Shown in pieces: positions 13,781 through 25,255 of a stretch of DNA of 64,000 bases; within the stretch, counting starts at the first letter, position 1, and every line of letters begins with the position of its first letter. The notes below the pieces were generated by a model. That model saw only the letters and a program-made list of their open reading frames with translations, did not search any database and was not told where the DNA came from. The DNA comes from Anaeramoeba flamelloides. Taxonomy: Eukaryota; Metamonada; Anaeramoebidae. The stretch covers positions 12,491,001 to 12,555,000 of the forward strand of contig JANTQA010000015.1 in the NCBI GenBank assembly GCA_027625915.1. The letters are read 5' to 3'. The position numbers and the translations under genes are program-made.

Positions 13781-14611
13781 TTACATAAGATCACATTTCC
13801 ATTTTCGTTTTTTTCCAGATGAGCCACCACCACCACCACCTTTTCCTAATTGCTTTCTAATTTCTCTAACTAACCCATAAAATGCGTCTTCTACACCAAC
13901 TCTTGTTTTGGCTGACGATTCAACTAATAAGCACCCAAACCTTTCTGCCAATTCCTTTCCTTCCTCTGTGGAAACCTTTCGATCAGATTCAAGATCAATC
14001 TTGTTTCCGACAAGAACCATTGGGACATTGTCTGCGTCTTTGACCCTGAGGATGTGGTTTCGAAAGGATTGGATTTCTTTAAAACTGGATAAGGAATTGA
14101 TTGCATAAACCAACAAAAAGCCCTCTCCATTTCGCATATATGTGTCTCTCATGGCACTGAATTCATCTTGGCCTGCAGTATCTAAAATACTTAGAAAACA
14201 AGTTTCTTCATCAATCACTACTTGTCTTCGATAGGAGTCTTTTATTTATTTATTTTTTTTTTTGTTTTGGTTTTTTGGAATAAAATAAAATAAAATAAAA
14301 ACTGGAGAAAATTTAATAAAAGACAAAGACAAAGACAAAGCACAACAATTTGAGAAAAAAAATTTCTTAAAGAACACGGTTCTTAACAAAACAAGAAGCC
14401 AAGCAAAAAGTTTCAAAATTTTGTCTTAAAAATTGTTTTTTGTGTTTTGGAAAATAAAAAAAAAAAAAAAAATAAAATAAAAATAAATTAAAAACAAACC
14501 TTCAACAGTAGGATCATAAATTTCAACAAAAACATTTGAGACAAGTTGAATTGTTAAGGCTGATTTCCCAACAGATCCAGATCCAACTACAACAATTTTG
14601 TATTCGGTCAT
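13781..14611 (-). CDS. Ras-family small GTPase (K-Ras-like), complete
   Basis: Two exons, complement(join(13781..14238, 14500..14611)), 189 residues, exactly the length of animal H-Ras. P-loop GSGSVGKSA (residues 10-18), effector YDPTVEDSYRRQ (32-43), switch [19 protein letters not shown] (57-73), guanine-specificity motifs NKID and SSAK. The tail has a poly-Gly linker, a basic GKKRKWK stretch and the CaaX box CDLM. This predicts prenylation plus electrostatic membrane anchoring, as in K-Ras4B, with no palmitoylation cysteine upstream. The intron (14239-14499, 261 nt) has donor GTTTGTTT and acceptor AAAAG, and splits the Glu codon of the effector region. Membrane signalling switch that binds GTP/GDP. 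Oddity: residue 13, normally Gly, is Ser. Divergent from the C2-domain gene. Ras versus Rap assignment rests on overall motifs. Confidence 0.96.
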
Positions 14612-15641
14612 TTTAAATTTTTAAAAAGGATAAAAAAATGAATTGTTCTTCTTTTTCTTAGGGTTTTTATCATTCGAAACAAAGGACCATTCACTCTTTT
14701 TCAGTGTAGTTACACATTTTTTCTTCTAAATTTAATTTTTAATTCCTAAAGGATTTGTTTTTTTTTTGTAATTTTTATTTATTTTTTTTATTCTAATTGG
14801 TTTACATTTTTCGAAATAATTTTTTAAGAATTGTAATTGGTTTCTTGAACACTTCTTTGAACCTTAAATTCAAATTTCAAGGCTTTTACAGAATTTTTAC
14901 TTTAACTTTTTTCTGGGTTATTTGTCATTTCCCATTTTAAAGAAACCTAAAAATTAAAATCTAACACCTCAAAACTAAAATGCTTGAGGTTTCCAAACTC
15001 CCAATTTGCACGGTTTTTTTCAGTCACTAATAAACAGAACATTTTTTTATTTTGCATCTTTTTCTGATAGATAAACCAATCGGAAGAAAATTTTAATTAT
15101 TTCAACCCAAAAGATATTTTTTTTAAGGTGAAAGAAGAAAACGATTGGTGTTTAGAAAATGAAAGTGTTGCTGCTTTATGATAAAAAGTTTGGAATTTGT
15201 TTTGAAACAATTCAAACTCAAAGACTTTTTTGATCAACACACTAAATAATACATGTGAACAATACTTTTTTAGAATTTTTTGTTGCAATTTCTACCATTG
15301 TCTGTAGCATACAAAATAAGTTTGAGGTTCCTTAAAGTAGCCGTTTACATTTCTACTTCTTCAAGCCAAAAAAAAACATTTTGAAATCTCATCACATATT
15401 TGAACCTGGACGAACTGTCAAATTTTTTGAAATTCCAAAGTAAAGAGTAGTTGGTTTTTGCGCAAAACTAAATTTTATCTTCAATTGTCCCTAATAATCC
15501 AAAAGAAAACATAATAGGGGATTTCAAAATACAAGCGAAACCAAACAGAAAGCGTAGTTGTAAAAAAATCAATTAATTGAGAAAGATCATTTTGGAAAAT
15601 AATTTTTCATTTTTGTAAATTATTTACTTTATTTATTTTTC
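14612..15641. promoter_or_regulatory. Shared upstream region of Ras and the C2-domain gene
   Basis: About 1 kb between the divergent starts of Ras (-) and the C2 gene (+). It must hold both promoters, but I recognise no defined box in such AT-rich sequence. No exon or repeat recognised. Confidence 0.4.
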
Positions 15642-18600
15642 ATGTCATATCCAAAAACTTTAATTGTCAAAATTTTAAGAGGACAAAACCTTAAAGCTGC
15701 AGACATATCGGGGAAATCTGGTAACAGACATTTTTTTTTTCACCCCATTGAAATAAAAGAACCTTCCTTTAACGTTGTTTTTTACCAAAAAATATTAATT
15801 TTTTTTTCAATTTTTAAAATAATACAGATCCTTATGCTTGTCTCTCGATTAATGGAAGAAAACCAATTCGAAAAACAAAAAAAAAAAAAAAAACCTTAAA
15901 CCCAGAGTAAGATCACTACTTTCTTGAAAGACATTCTTTTTTTTTAAATATGTTTTTTTATTAATTTTATTTTCTTTTCTTTATGAAATAAAAACATGAA
16001 ATTCAAATCAATAAAAGGTGGAATGAACAATACCAATTCACTGTCAAATCAGAAAAGGATATGTTGATTGTTGTTTTAATGGATTGGGATCGATTTTCGA
16101 AGGACGATGTTCTTGGTTATGTAAGTTTGGTTCATATAAATTTTTTATTTATTTATTTATTTATGTTCAACTTACCAAATTATAAAGATTTTCTTTTTAA
16201 TTCGCTGTCTGTTTGTGATCATTTAATTTTTTTTTCCAAATTTTTACACACAAAAAAAAAATATTTTTTCACTCAAAATTTTTTTTTGTTTAATAAATTG
16301 TCTTTTGTGACAACTCTTCTGAATTTGTTCACGTTTTTTTTATTTTTTATTTGGAAACGAATGACGAATAACAAATAATACTGTTATTTTACCAATTAAT
16401 AAATGAAAACTTCAAATTTCAATTTCCAAAATGAATATTAATTATTACTGTTAAAATCAATTTAGTAGAGTAAAAATTTTGTCTTAGAGTTCTCTAAGGA
16501 AGCTTAATTTGTTGTCTAAAAATATCGTTTCGAAAAGGTGTTGTAAAGATCTTTTGGATTTTACTTCAGCTTATAAACGAGAAAAATATTTTGGAATGTA
16601 AACTTAAAATTTTCATTTTTTAATTGGGAAATAAGAGTATACAAAACTAAAACAAGTTTTAAATAATTCTAATGGTTGTGTTGATTCTTCACTCTCTTTG
16701 GGTTCGTAGTTAACGGTTTTAGTCCACTCAAATTCTCTCTTTAACAGACAAAATGTTTTTTTTGACACAAAACCCTATAGGACTATCTTTATTTTGTGCT
16801 TTCTTAGTGCGAGAAAACAATTTTATTAAAAAAAAAAAAAAAGATAACATTTTATTGATTGTGTGTTGAAGGAAAGTTAAACTACTGCAATTTTTTTTTT
16901 TTTTTTTTGATTTGCAACCAAAAACTTTTAAAGAAAACAAGTCAAATTTGAAATCAAATTTGCCCTTTACCGAACTTGCCCCCAGATAATTTTGGAGTAT
17001 ATTTTTACTCCTACCTTTAACTTGACGGTACTTGATTATAAAGTGGAGATACACCTCAACAGGGTACTTTTGAATTTTCGAACCTTTTCAAGGTAAATTT
17101 CGAATTTGGTTTGTAAAAAAGTCTTTGTCTAACTGACAAACTTGCAAAAAAAACCCTAAATTTTAAATTTTAACAAGATCTATTAACTTATCATTCTTGA
17201 AAGTTAATAGAGTATGTTGTAGATCTGAAAAGTAATTGCTACAAAGTATAAAATATGGAAAATCCTTCACAATAAAATCAATAAATAATAATTTGGCACT
17301 TGTTTTTCACCACATTTAAGAAATCCTTTTTAATCTTTCAAAAGTAATTCAATTTTAAGATCTTGAGATTAAAGATTACCACTAATACCTCAAGCGAAAA
17401 AAAACTGTAAAATATTTTTTTTTCATACACCATTCTTTTTCAAAAACGAGAATTTTGTAAAAAAAAAATTTCTACTATTCGATACAGTCGTTCTAACCCT
17501 ATGTTTAAATTTTATAATACACAAAAGTTGATTTTCTATTATAAACTTTTATAAATTTTACGGTTTATGATTAACTTTCATAGTCATTTTACGTTCTGTT
17601 ATATAGGATAAAAGTCAAAAAAAATGATGTTTTCCGTTTTTTGGCTTTGGGCAATAGAAATACAAATTGATAAAAAACACATTTATTAATGTGGATCTTC
17701 AATTTTCAAAATTGTTAAAATTACAGGTTTAAACAATTTAAAAACAATGATGGAAAAGACTTTCAAGTTTTTGTGATTTCTGTGATTTCTTTTTGATTTA
17801 GAAATTTAATTTTTGTCTTTGTTTTTTCAAAAAAATAAAATTTCTATTTTGATATTAGAGAAATTGAAAATTTTGTCTTGTGAGAGAAATTGAATTTTTT
17901 ATCTTTCTATATGAGAGAAATTGAATTATCTATTTCATAAAACACAATTTTATAATAGACAACCAATTTCTGTGTATTAACAAATTTCACGATCGTGTTG
18001 GAAAAGCCGTTGCTATTTTTAAAAGAGAGGACAGTAAAAGTTTTAGAAAGTGTTGCTCAAGCCGTTTGGTACCCTCTTGAAGCGGGTTGAGTAACGCTTT
18101 TGACAACTTGGAGTTTACACTCTTTTAAAACACATGTTTGGAAAATTCTAGTTTTGCTTGAAAATCCAAAATAATTTTGCAATTTTGATTTTTTTTTTTC
18201 CATTTTTTCCCCTCGACCAAATTTTCTTTTTATTGAGAAGAGGAGTTATAAAGGAAAAAGGTCAAGTGATTACTTACCAATACCGAGACACCGAGACACG
18301 GAAAGTGTGGGCAAATTGAAAATAAAAACAAAAAAGCAAAGGCAAAAAATATCAAAGGTTAAAAAAAAAAATCAGATCAAAAAGAAAAAAGAAATTACAA
18401 CAATTAAACAATGAACCCCCATTAACATTCATGATCAATTATCAAATTAAATTAAATTAATCAAAAGTATCGTGGTTGAGATTTTGAGTGTTCTTATTTA
18501 AAAATATAGCCATTGGCTTTTTTTTTTGATTTTTTCGAAATTTTTTTGTAATTTATCTGACACGTTTTATTTTGAGGAATTTATTTTATGAAATTTTTTT

Positions 18601-20101
18601 TATGTAATTTCTGTTCCGAAAGATAATTTTTTGATAATTTTTTTTTTTACCATTTTTGCTTTAGAAATTAATTTTGTAAAAGTAAAATAATTTAAAAGTA
18701 ATTCTATGTATTAGAAAACCCAGAAACAGATAACTAAATTAGAAGAAACATATTTTAATAAAATAAAAAAAAACGAGTTTCAAGAGATTAGGATATTAGT
18801 TTCAGATCAGTACACTAAATAGAAGAAAAATTATTTATTTTATCATATCCCAAAGAAGAAGTCCACACGACCATTATAAATTCTAAAAAATTGCTATGCA
18901 TTAATAAACGCTAATCACTAATTAGGATAGTCAAAAAAAGAAATAATGAAAGACAAAACTATTAATTTTTTTATTTTGTTCAAATTTTTTTAATTAAAAT
19001 ACTTTATTGAATTTTTGATCTTTTTAAATAAAAATACTCTCTTTTGGACTTTCTGTATCATAATTCGTTTTGGAATTTCTGTTTGGTAATTCAATTTCAG
19101 CAAAAATATTGTGTATAAATCCGAATATTTTCAAAAATACATTCAAAAAATTATGTGAATTTCATCACTTGAATTAATTATTTTAAATCTAATTTTTTAC
19201 AACCTCTATATCTTATCTAACTTTTTTTTTTAATTAAATTATTAATTTTTTCAAACAAAAGGTTCGGGTTAGAGTTTCTGATCTCGATAGCACCAGAATT
19301 GAAGAAAAATTTTATCAAGTGGAAGATCGAAAAATTGGGTCACAAGGTGTTGGAAAGGTAAAAATGTTAATATATTTTGAAGGCCAACAACAAGGCCAAC
19401 AACAACAACAACAAAAGCAACAACCACAAAGAAAACAAAGTGTACCACTTAAAGAAATTCCAAAACAAAATTTCAGTTCACGAACTAATAAACAAATTTC
19501 TAGAACTAAAACAGAAGTTGTTACTACCACTACTAATAATAATAATTCAACATTTTCTGGAATGGGTACAAATTTAAATCAAAATCAAAATCAAAATCAA
19601 ATGGGGATGAATCAAAACCAAACGAATATGAATCAAATGCAACAAATGGGACAAATGAAGCAAATGGGGATGGGGATGGGAGGATTTATGCAAAATCAAA
19701 ATCAAAATCAAAATCAAAAACAAAATCAAAATCAAATGGGGATGAATCAAAACCAAACGAATATGAATCAAATGAAACAAATGGGTCAAATGAAGCAAAT
19801 GGGAATGGGGATGGGAGGATTTATGCAAAACCAAAATCAAAACCAAACAAACCAGAACCAAAACCAGAACCAAATGGGCATGGGAATGAATATGGGAATG
19901 GGGATGGGAATGGGAATGAATATGGGCATGGGAATGGGGATGAACCAAATGGGCCAAAACCAGAACCAAATGGGCCAAAACCAAATGGGCCAAAGCCAAA
20001 TGGGTCAGAACCAGAACCAAATGGGCATGGGAATGAATATGGGAATGAATATGGGAATGGGAATGGGAATGAATATGGGAATGAATAATCAGAAAAAATA
20101 A
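15642..20101 (+). CDS. C2-domain protein with N/Q/M/G-rich prion-like tail
   Basis: Four exons, join(15642..15720, 15828..15906, 16018..16120, 19262..20101), 366 residues. Residues ~5-128 form a single C2 domain: LIVKILRGQNLKAADISG, then SDPYACLSI, then TLNPEWNEQYQF. VVLMDWDRFSKDDVLG and VRVRVSDLD follow. Asp21, Asp27, Asp75, Asp77 and Asp82/83 sit where calcium ligands are expected, so calcium-dependent lipid binding is likely. From ~129 the protein is low complexity: poly-Q, then (NQ)n and (MG/MN)n runs to the end, giving a prion-like tail. Exon 2 contains a run of 15 A encoding five Lys, prone to slippage. Introns are 107, 111 and 3141 nt. The large third intron is inferred because joining at 16120|19262 keeps phase 0 and completes the last strands of the C2 fold. 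Exact substrate and partners unknown. Confidence 0.85.
18046..18101. other. 19-bp hairpin in the long C2-gene intron
   Basis: Bases 18046-18064 pair with 18083-18101 with one G-G mismatch and three G-U pairs, around an 18-nt loop containing GGTACC. The hairpin lies in a GC-enriched island (about 17990-18120) inside an otherwise AT-extreme intron. A structured intronic RNA or the core of a foldback element is possible. No RNA family recognised. Confidence 0.55.
18240..18330. other. GC-enriched island in the C2-gene intron
   Basis: Short stretch with the direct repeat CCGAGACA(C) twice and a small GACAC/GTGTG hairpin. It also contains ATTACTTACC, which resembles the U1 snRNA 5' end, but none of the further U1 structure is evident. 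Identity unknown. Confidence 0.35.
19565..20090 (+). repeat. In-gene low-complexity repeat coding (NQ)n and (MG)n
   Basis: Within the last exon of the C2 gene. Two ~125-bp near-identical blocks, each coding QMGMNQNQTNMNQM, then KQMGQMKQ and GGFMQNQNQ, at about 19595-19710 and 19733-19850. GGGAATGGGGATGGG-type MG runs follow. Expansion by slippage and unequal exchange is likely. Confidence 0.9.
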
Positions 20102-20609
20102 AATTGTCATTCCTTTTCTTTTTTTTAATTTATATTATTCATTCAATTATTTTGATAATGTATGATGTAAAACATATTTTAGTATATAGTTTTATTACTA
20201 ATATTTTTATTTGTTCTATTATTTATTTTTATTTTTATTTTAATTTGACACCAAAGATCATTTTTATTTATCCTTTCTAAAATAAACATTTTACATAACA
20301 TTTTTTTTTTTTGTTTTTATTATTTTATGAAAAAGTTTTTGAAAATTCCCAAATATAAAGTTTTCTAGAATAAACTAATTTCTTTAAAAAACTAAAAATA
20401 GATCGAAAATAATTTTAATTTAAAAAATCTGATATTATTTAAGATTTTTTAACTTCTTGTGGAATAATTGTGCTTATATTTTTATTTGGCAATAATTAAA
20501 CTCTATTATTATTTAAAAGTAATCAATATAACATAATATTTAATCCATTATGGTTTCCAATAAACCTAAGAAAAGAAGGTTGGTAAAACTCAAATAAAGA
20601 AAGCTGAAA
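20102..20609. other. 3' region of the C2 gene
   Basis: AT-rich sequence just downstream of the stop codon, presumably the 3' untranslated region and terminator. Nothing else recognised. Confidence 0.5.
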
Positions 20610-21532
20610 ATACACTCTTTTTCAAATAAAAGGGCACAGAAAATTTTAAGAATTATTCATAACTGAATCAAATTAATTGTAGTATCATTCTAAATTATAA
20701 GAAAACATTTAAAACAAAAAAAAACACTCAACTAAATATTTGAAACTCATTTCAGTCAGTTTCACTTTTAAGGCACAAACTTTCAACGAAATTTAAGGCA
20801 CAAAAAAAAAACTCAAATTAAAGCACAAAATTTGGAAAATTTTTTTTTACAAATTATTTTACTAGAATTTGAATTTTGTGCTTTAATTTGAGATTTTTAT
20901 TGTGTCTTAAATTTCGTTGAAAGTTTGTGCCTTAAAAGTGAAACTGACTGTAAAAGAAAATAATAAAAATAAAAATTAATAATTTAGAAATTGATGTGGC
21001 TTGTTATTTGAAATGAGAAATCTTGTTTTGTAAATCGTAATGAAAAAAAAATTATAAAATCATTAAAAACCATTGAACAAGGTGAATTGGGAAACAGTTC
21101 TTTTATACTTTATTGATAACTATTTACACAACAAATTTTTGTTCTTTAAAGTCTCATTTTCAAGATAAAGCCAGTAATTCATCTGGGTATTTTGGTGGAA
21201 TTGTTTTTTTTTTCTTTATTTTCTTTTTTCTTTATTTTCGACATACATCAATTCAATAATGGTCTTTCTTAATTCTTAAATCTAGCCCATTTGAAATCAA
21301 ACTCAAACTGTTTGCGTTTTTATATTGGTAGATTATTTCCAAATTGGGTTCTTCTTATCTTGTATTTTATTCATTTTCCAATTATTCAATATCCAAAAAT
21401 AAAAAAAATGAAAAATGAAAAAATGAATAATTAAAATGATAATCATCAATAAGTAATTATCTTATTAACAATCAAATTCAATAATATTGATGATTTGAGA
21501 GGTATACCCTTCTGTTTGAGAATGAGTTGAGT
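20610..21532. mobile_element. ~720-bp TIR element (family B), copy 1, interrupted by a MITE
   Basis: Aligns along its whole length with 31270-31986 and 53101-53828. The left terminus CTCTTTTTCAAATAAAAGGG matches the complement of the right terminus (TTTTGTTTGAAAA-type), so it is an inverted-repeat element. The 198-bp MITE at 20753-20950 is absent from the other two copies, which show the empty site. No ORF. Confidence 0.85.
20753..20950. mobile_element. ~195-bp foldback MITE, copy 3 (nested)
   Basis: Perfect-looking copy with termini CAGTCAGTTTCACTTTTAAG and its complement. It is inserted in family B copy 1. TA remains on the right flank; the left flank is TT. The clean alignment on either side shows insertion without loss of host-element sequence. 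Confidence 0.92.
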
Positions 21533-21626
21533 TAAATGATTACTAAAAAAAAAAAAAAATACAAATAGAAAAAAGAGTTATTATGGAGGAGAAGAAAATA
21601 TACAGTATTTTTAATAGGAAACATTC

Positions 21627-23019
21627 AAGGCATTGATGATAACTTGTATTACCACTATATTCATAATAAAAGTGACTTGTTCTGAAAAATTTGTAATTCG
21701 TCATACTTTATCATATAAAATCATAAAATCATTATAAACAACATTATCGGGATAAAATAAAAATGGTTCTACATAAAAATTATTTTTTTGAAATCACATT
21801 ACAAAAACTCTTGACTTTTACAAAGCTGTAAGACTTTTATAACACTTACCCAATTCGAAAATGTTAGAAAATTTTTTAAATGGTTGCAAATTGTCTTCAG
21901 GCGTTTTAACTACTCAAAAAACCTAAAACTTTTATCAAATAATGAGATTTTATTGTTATGGAAAAAAATTATTTTCATTTTTTTTTATTTGTATTTTTCG
22001 AACTATAAATTTTTTTAAGAATTTTATTGTTCAAACTAATAATTCATCCATTTAAAGAATGTACTTGAATATAAAAGAGATTTGAAATTTAGATAAATGG
22101 TGATATATGAACTTTAAAATTTAAATAACCAGAAAAAAGAAAGAGCTTTTTTTCTTTCTAATTGTTCATTGATCAAAAAAAAAATCAATTAAATTTCAGT
22201 TGTATTTTCTATACATTCCAAAGATACTCAAAGATCTGAGAATAATAATAAGAAAAAAATATATAAATATATAATCTTAAGAAATGGGGATATGTAGTAT
22301 AGCAGATGAGAAAATTTTTGAACAGTTATCCAACACCTTTCAACTTTCGGAGAGAATTAAGAAAAGGATATAACTTAATAACATAATCTCTAAAGAAAGA
22401 GTTGATGGTTGGCTATTTTATAAATCTTTTTATTCAGAGAAATTTAAAACACGACAATAAATCGAAAAAATTATTTATTTGCATATTTTATTAGGGTTGT
22501 TTATCTAAAGGATTGATCAATATTTAAACCAAAATCAAAATATAATATAATACAAATCTTTGATATGATTCTTGATTGAATCAAGTATCTTGTGTTTTGT
22601 TTTTTAAAAAAATATTTTTTTTCACATTATCTATTTTTTGATTAATTAAAATTTTCTTTTAAAAAATATGATTGTATGAGCCATAAAGTCCATAAACTAT
22701 TATATCACTATTAATTTTTTATCGCAATATTTTTTTATTTATCAGGATTTTTAGACAATTCTCTTGATTTTCTAGAATATCACAATATTGGTATTATCAT
22801 GATATTATTGATTATAGTGTTTTTATACAATATCAAGATTTAACACAATCTTGTGATTTGTTAGAAATTATTTTACCTTTTGAAACTTATATCGCGATTA
22901 GTGAGATAATATTGTGATATTATGACCTTATCGTAATATCATTGATTATCTCAATTTTATTCAATATCACTATTTTTGAAACTTTATCGTAACTTAACAA
23001 AGATATCATCAAATCCTCT
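21627..23019. mobile_element. TIR transposon with TCGCGA array, copy 2 (older)
   Basis: Diverged homologue of 10441-11679: left end GGCATTGATGATAAC, right end GATATCATCAAATCCTCT, with matching interior such as AACAGTTATCCAAC versus GAGTTATCCAAC. Where copy 1 has TCGCGA, this copy mostly has TCACAA, TCATGA, TCAAGA or TTGTGA; only one intact TCGCGA remains. Length 1.39 kb, no ORF. Confidence 0.8.
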
Positions 23020-24472
23020 ATTAATGAAAACAAAAAAAAAAGATAAATTCATCAAATAAAAAATAAATAATTAATAATAAAAATTTATAAAAAACACAAG
23101 AAAAGATTTTTTAAAATTGTCATTTAGTAAAGGATTTTCTATAATTGATTTATTATTAAAAATAAGTTGAAAAATTTGACTTTATTTGAGATATCCAAAA
23201 CATCACCTTGAATTTCAATAAAAACCAGATACCTAAGTTGTATTTGTTGATTTTAAATAGCGCAAAACGACTTATTATCATTTGAATTTAAATTATTTCT
23301 TCTATTAATTGATTAACTTTGAGTTATCAATCTTTCTAATTAAAAATTTTTTTGAACTTTTTTTCTGGGTTAACTTTTTTTTTCCAAGAGACAAACCTTT
23401 ATAATTTAAAATTAGGGTAAATTGAAAACTTGATCAGATCTTGTCGTTACCCCACCCACACTTCAAAACAAATCTGAGAATCCAATAAAAATGAATAATT
23501 ACTAGAAGTAAAGCAGAATTCAAAACCCCAAATATAAGCAATATTTAAGCATCTTTTCTTTTCCAAATTTGAGATTTAATTGTTAACATTAGTGAATTGT
23601 TCAAACTTGATTTTTTTTTTTTGATATTTTTTTACTATTCAATTGAAATTAACTTCAGATTTTAATAAAAAAAGTATTTATTCAGTTGGAGGAATTTCAA
23701 TTTTAGATATCTATCTTGATCAATGAAAAATAAGTAAATAAATAATTGAAAAAATTTCATTTTTCTTTCCATTTTATAATTAAAAACTATTGACATTTTT
23801 TTCCAGAATGGTTACTTTGCTGATTGCCTTTTTTGCCCATGAGATCCTATTGAATTTTTTTTTGATTGTTTGAATTTTTTGGACCAAAAGAAGTGCAATT
23901 TCAGAATATACTTTTTAGTGGCAGGTTGCTCCTTAAGTAGGGAGCAAACCCAGATTAAATGACTATCCCTTAAGCCGATTTTTTTTTGTATTTGTTTTTT
24001 TTTCAAATATCCAATTAAGAAAGTTATTTTAAAACATTGTAAAAAAAAAGGTTTTGACTAAATCCCTGGAAATAGTTCTATTGAACTTTGTCCATTTTAC
24101 AAGATACTTTTGAAAACCTTTTTGACACAATTTTTTCGAATGGCTTTATATAAAAAAAGTAATAAGGAAATGGAAATAAATGATAATTTCTTGATTAAAA
24201 AAAAGTTTTTAATATTTGTGTTTATTTGTAATTTTTTGCCGATGATTTTTTGAAAAAATACTAAAGACAAAACAAGAAATTAATAAATTTTTATTCACGA
24301 ATAGATTTTTTTAAACAAATAAAAGAAGTAATTCCTTAAAAATTTATCAAAAATAAAAAGATCTAGTTGAAGGTGGGTAATACTAAGGGAAAAGACAGAT
24401 CAAAACTTCAAGAATAAATAGAGCGCAATTTCTTCAAGGAAATAATCATTTGTCGAGTTTCTAAATAGCAAA
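23020..24472. other. Intergenic region downstream of NSA2
   Basis: AT-rich region at the 3' side of NSA2. It holds one clear hairpin at 23924-23950 (GGTTGCTCC..GGGAGCAAACC). A 64-codon ORF across the hairpin is K/Q-rich and resembles nothing. No other feature. Confidence 0.5.
23924..23950. other. Short GC-rich hairpin
   Basis: Left arm GGTTGCTCC and right arm GGGAGCAAACC pair, with small asymmetry, around a 7-nt loop. It is unusually stable for this AT-rich background. Function unknown; it is about 520 bp beyond the NSA2 stop codon, so it could be a 3'-end element. Confidence 0.5.
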
Positions 24473-25255
24473 TTACACAAGAAGTACGGCATTTATCACG
24501 CCATCATTTTCGGGGTTATTAGTAACTTGGGCGAATTTCCCCCACACTACCCTACCACCAGGTGTGACGATCCCCAAATCAGAGACGTTTACTTCGATGA
24601 TTGTTCCCTTAGTGATTACACCAAGCTGGGTATATAATGTACCTGAGGGGTTTTTTTTAATTTTCAAAATATCTAAAGAAAAAGTGGTTTTCAATTCGGG
24701 ATGAACAACTTGTGCCTTCTTGTATCTTAAGCTTACAGGCCGGATAAACCTTTCGTATTTTGGAGGCTTTCTTGTGAAATTTTCTCCGACAAAGGTTGCC
24801 TTAGTGACAACTCTTTTCCATTGCTTTCTTTTCCTTTTACCTGTCCTCATGACTTTAAACATCTCGTCATCGGAAATTGGCCTGACCTTTGGCAAAGGAA
24901 CATTCCATTTGCCTGCTTTCTCTTTACGTTTCTGTTTGATTGTTTGTGATAAAACCTTGGATCTTGACACAGTCTCTCGATCTAACAAATAAGTTGGCAA
25001 GGCACCCTCGAGTTGGGGTGTCTTTTGTTTTTTTTTGGTTGTCTTTTCATTGAATTGCGAGATCAATTTTCTTAATTTGGCCTTTTCGGCATATCGCTGT
25101 TTGTGGTACAATTTTGCTCTGATACCCTTCAGTCTTTTTGACATTTTGGATGCCATCTTTCTATTTCTAGCCTGCTTTTTTCTTTGTTTTTCAAAATAAT
25201 TTAATCTGTATCCATAACGTTTTTGTCGAAGCTCAATAAATTCATTTTGTGGCAT
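24473..25255 (-). CDS. NSA2: NSA2/TINP1 ribosome biogenesis protein (pre-60S factor)
   Basis: Single exon, 260 residues, the same length as human NSA2. The N-terminus [20 protein letters not shown] matches the family. It is followed by a Lys/Arg-rich helical stretch with [14 protein letters not shown], then AYLLDR-like TYLLDRE and [20 protein letters not shown]. Further on are [37 protein letters not shown] and HPELKTTF. The C-terminal beta-barrel, shared with ribosomal protein S8e, is [18 protein letters not shown] and ends [17 protein letters not shown]. The known role is assembly of the large ribosomal subunit in nucleolus and nucleus, affecting 27S pre-rRNA processing. No intron. Divergent from NSE3, with 612 bp between the starts. 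Its codons are markedly less AT-rich than the flanks, consistent with a highly expressed conserved gene. Confidence 0.98.
   Translation of the reverse strand: MPQNEFIELRQKRYGYRLNYFEKQRKKQARNRKMASKMSKRLKGIRAKLYHKQRYAEKAKLRKLISQFNEKTTKKKQKTPQLEGALPTYLLDRETVSRSKVLSQTIKQKRKEKAGKWNVPLPKVRPISDDEMFKVMRTGKRKRKQWKRVVTKATFVGENFTRKPPKYERFIRPVSLRYKKAQVVHPELKTTFSLDILKIKKNPSGTLYTQLGVITKGTIIEVNVSDLGIVTPGGRVVWGKFAQVTNNPENDGVINAVLLV

Noticed and set aside
17960-18090. About 45 open codons across the intronic hairpin (..VLESVAQAVWYPLEAG)
   Set aside because: No start codon, no splice context, no recognised family; the palindrome alone explains the non-random composition.
18260-18330. U1 snRNA candidate because of ATTACTTACC
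   Set aside because: None of the downstream U1 hairpins or a Sm site is visible. A 10-bp match occurs easily by chance.
19574-20110. 178-codon ORF antisense to the C2-gene tail (His/Leu/Ser repeats)
   Set aside because: Mirror translation of the NQ/MG repeat. The sense strand is in frame with a C2 domain, and the antisense has no independent support.
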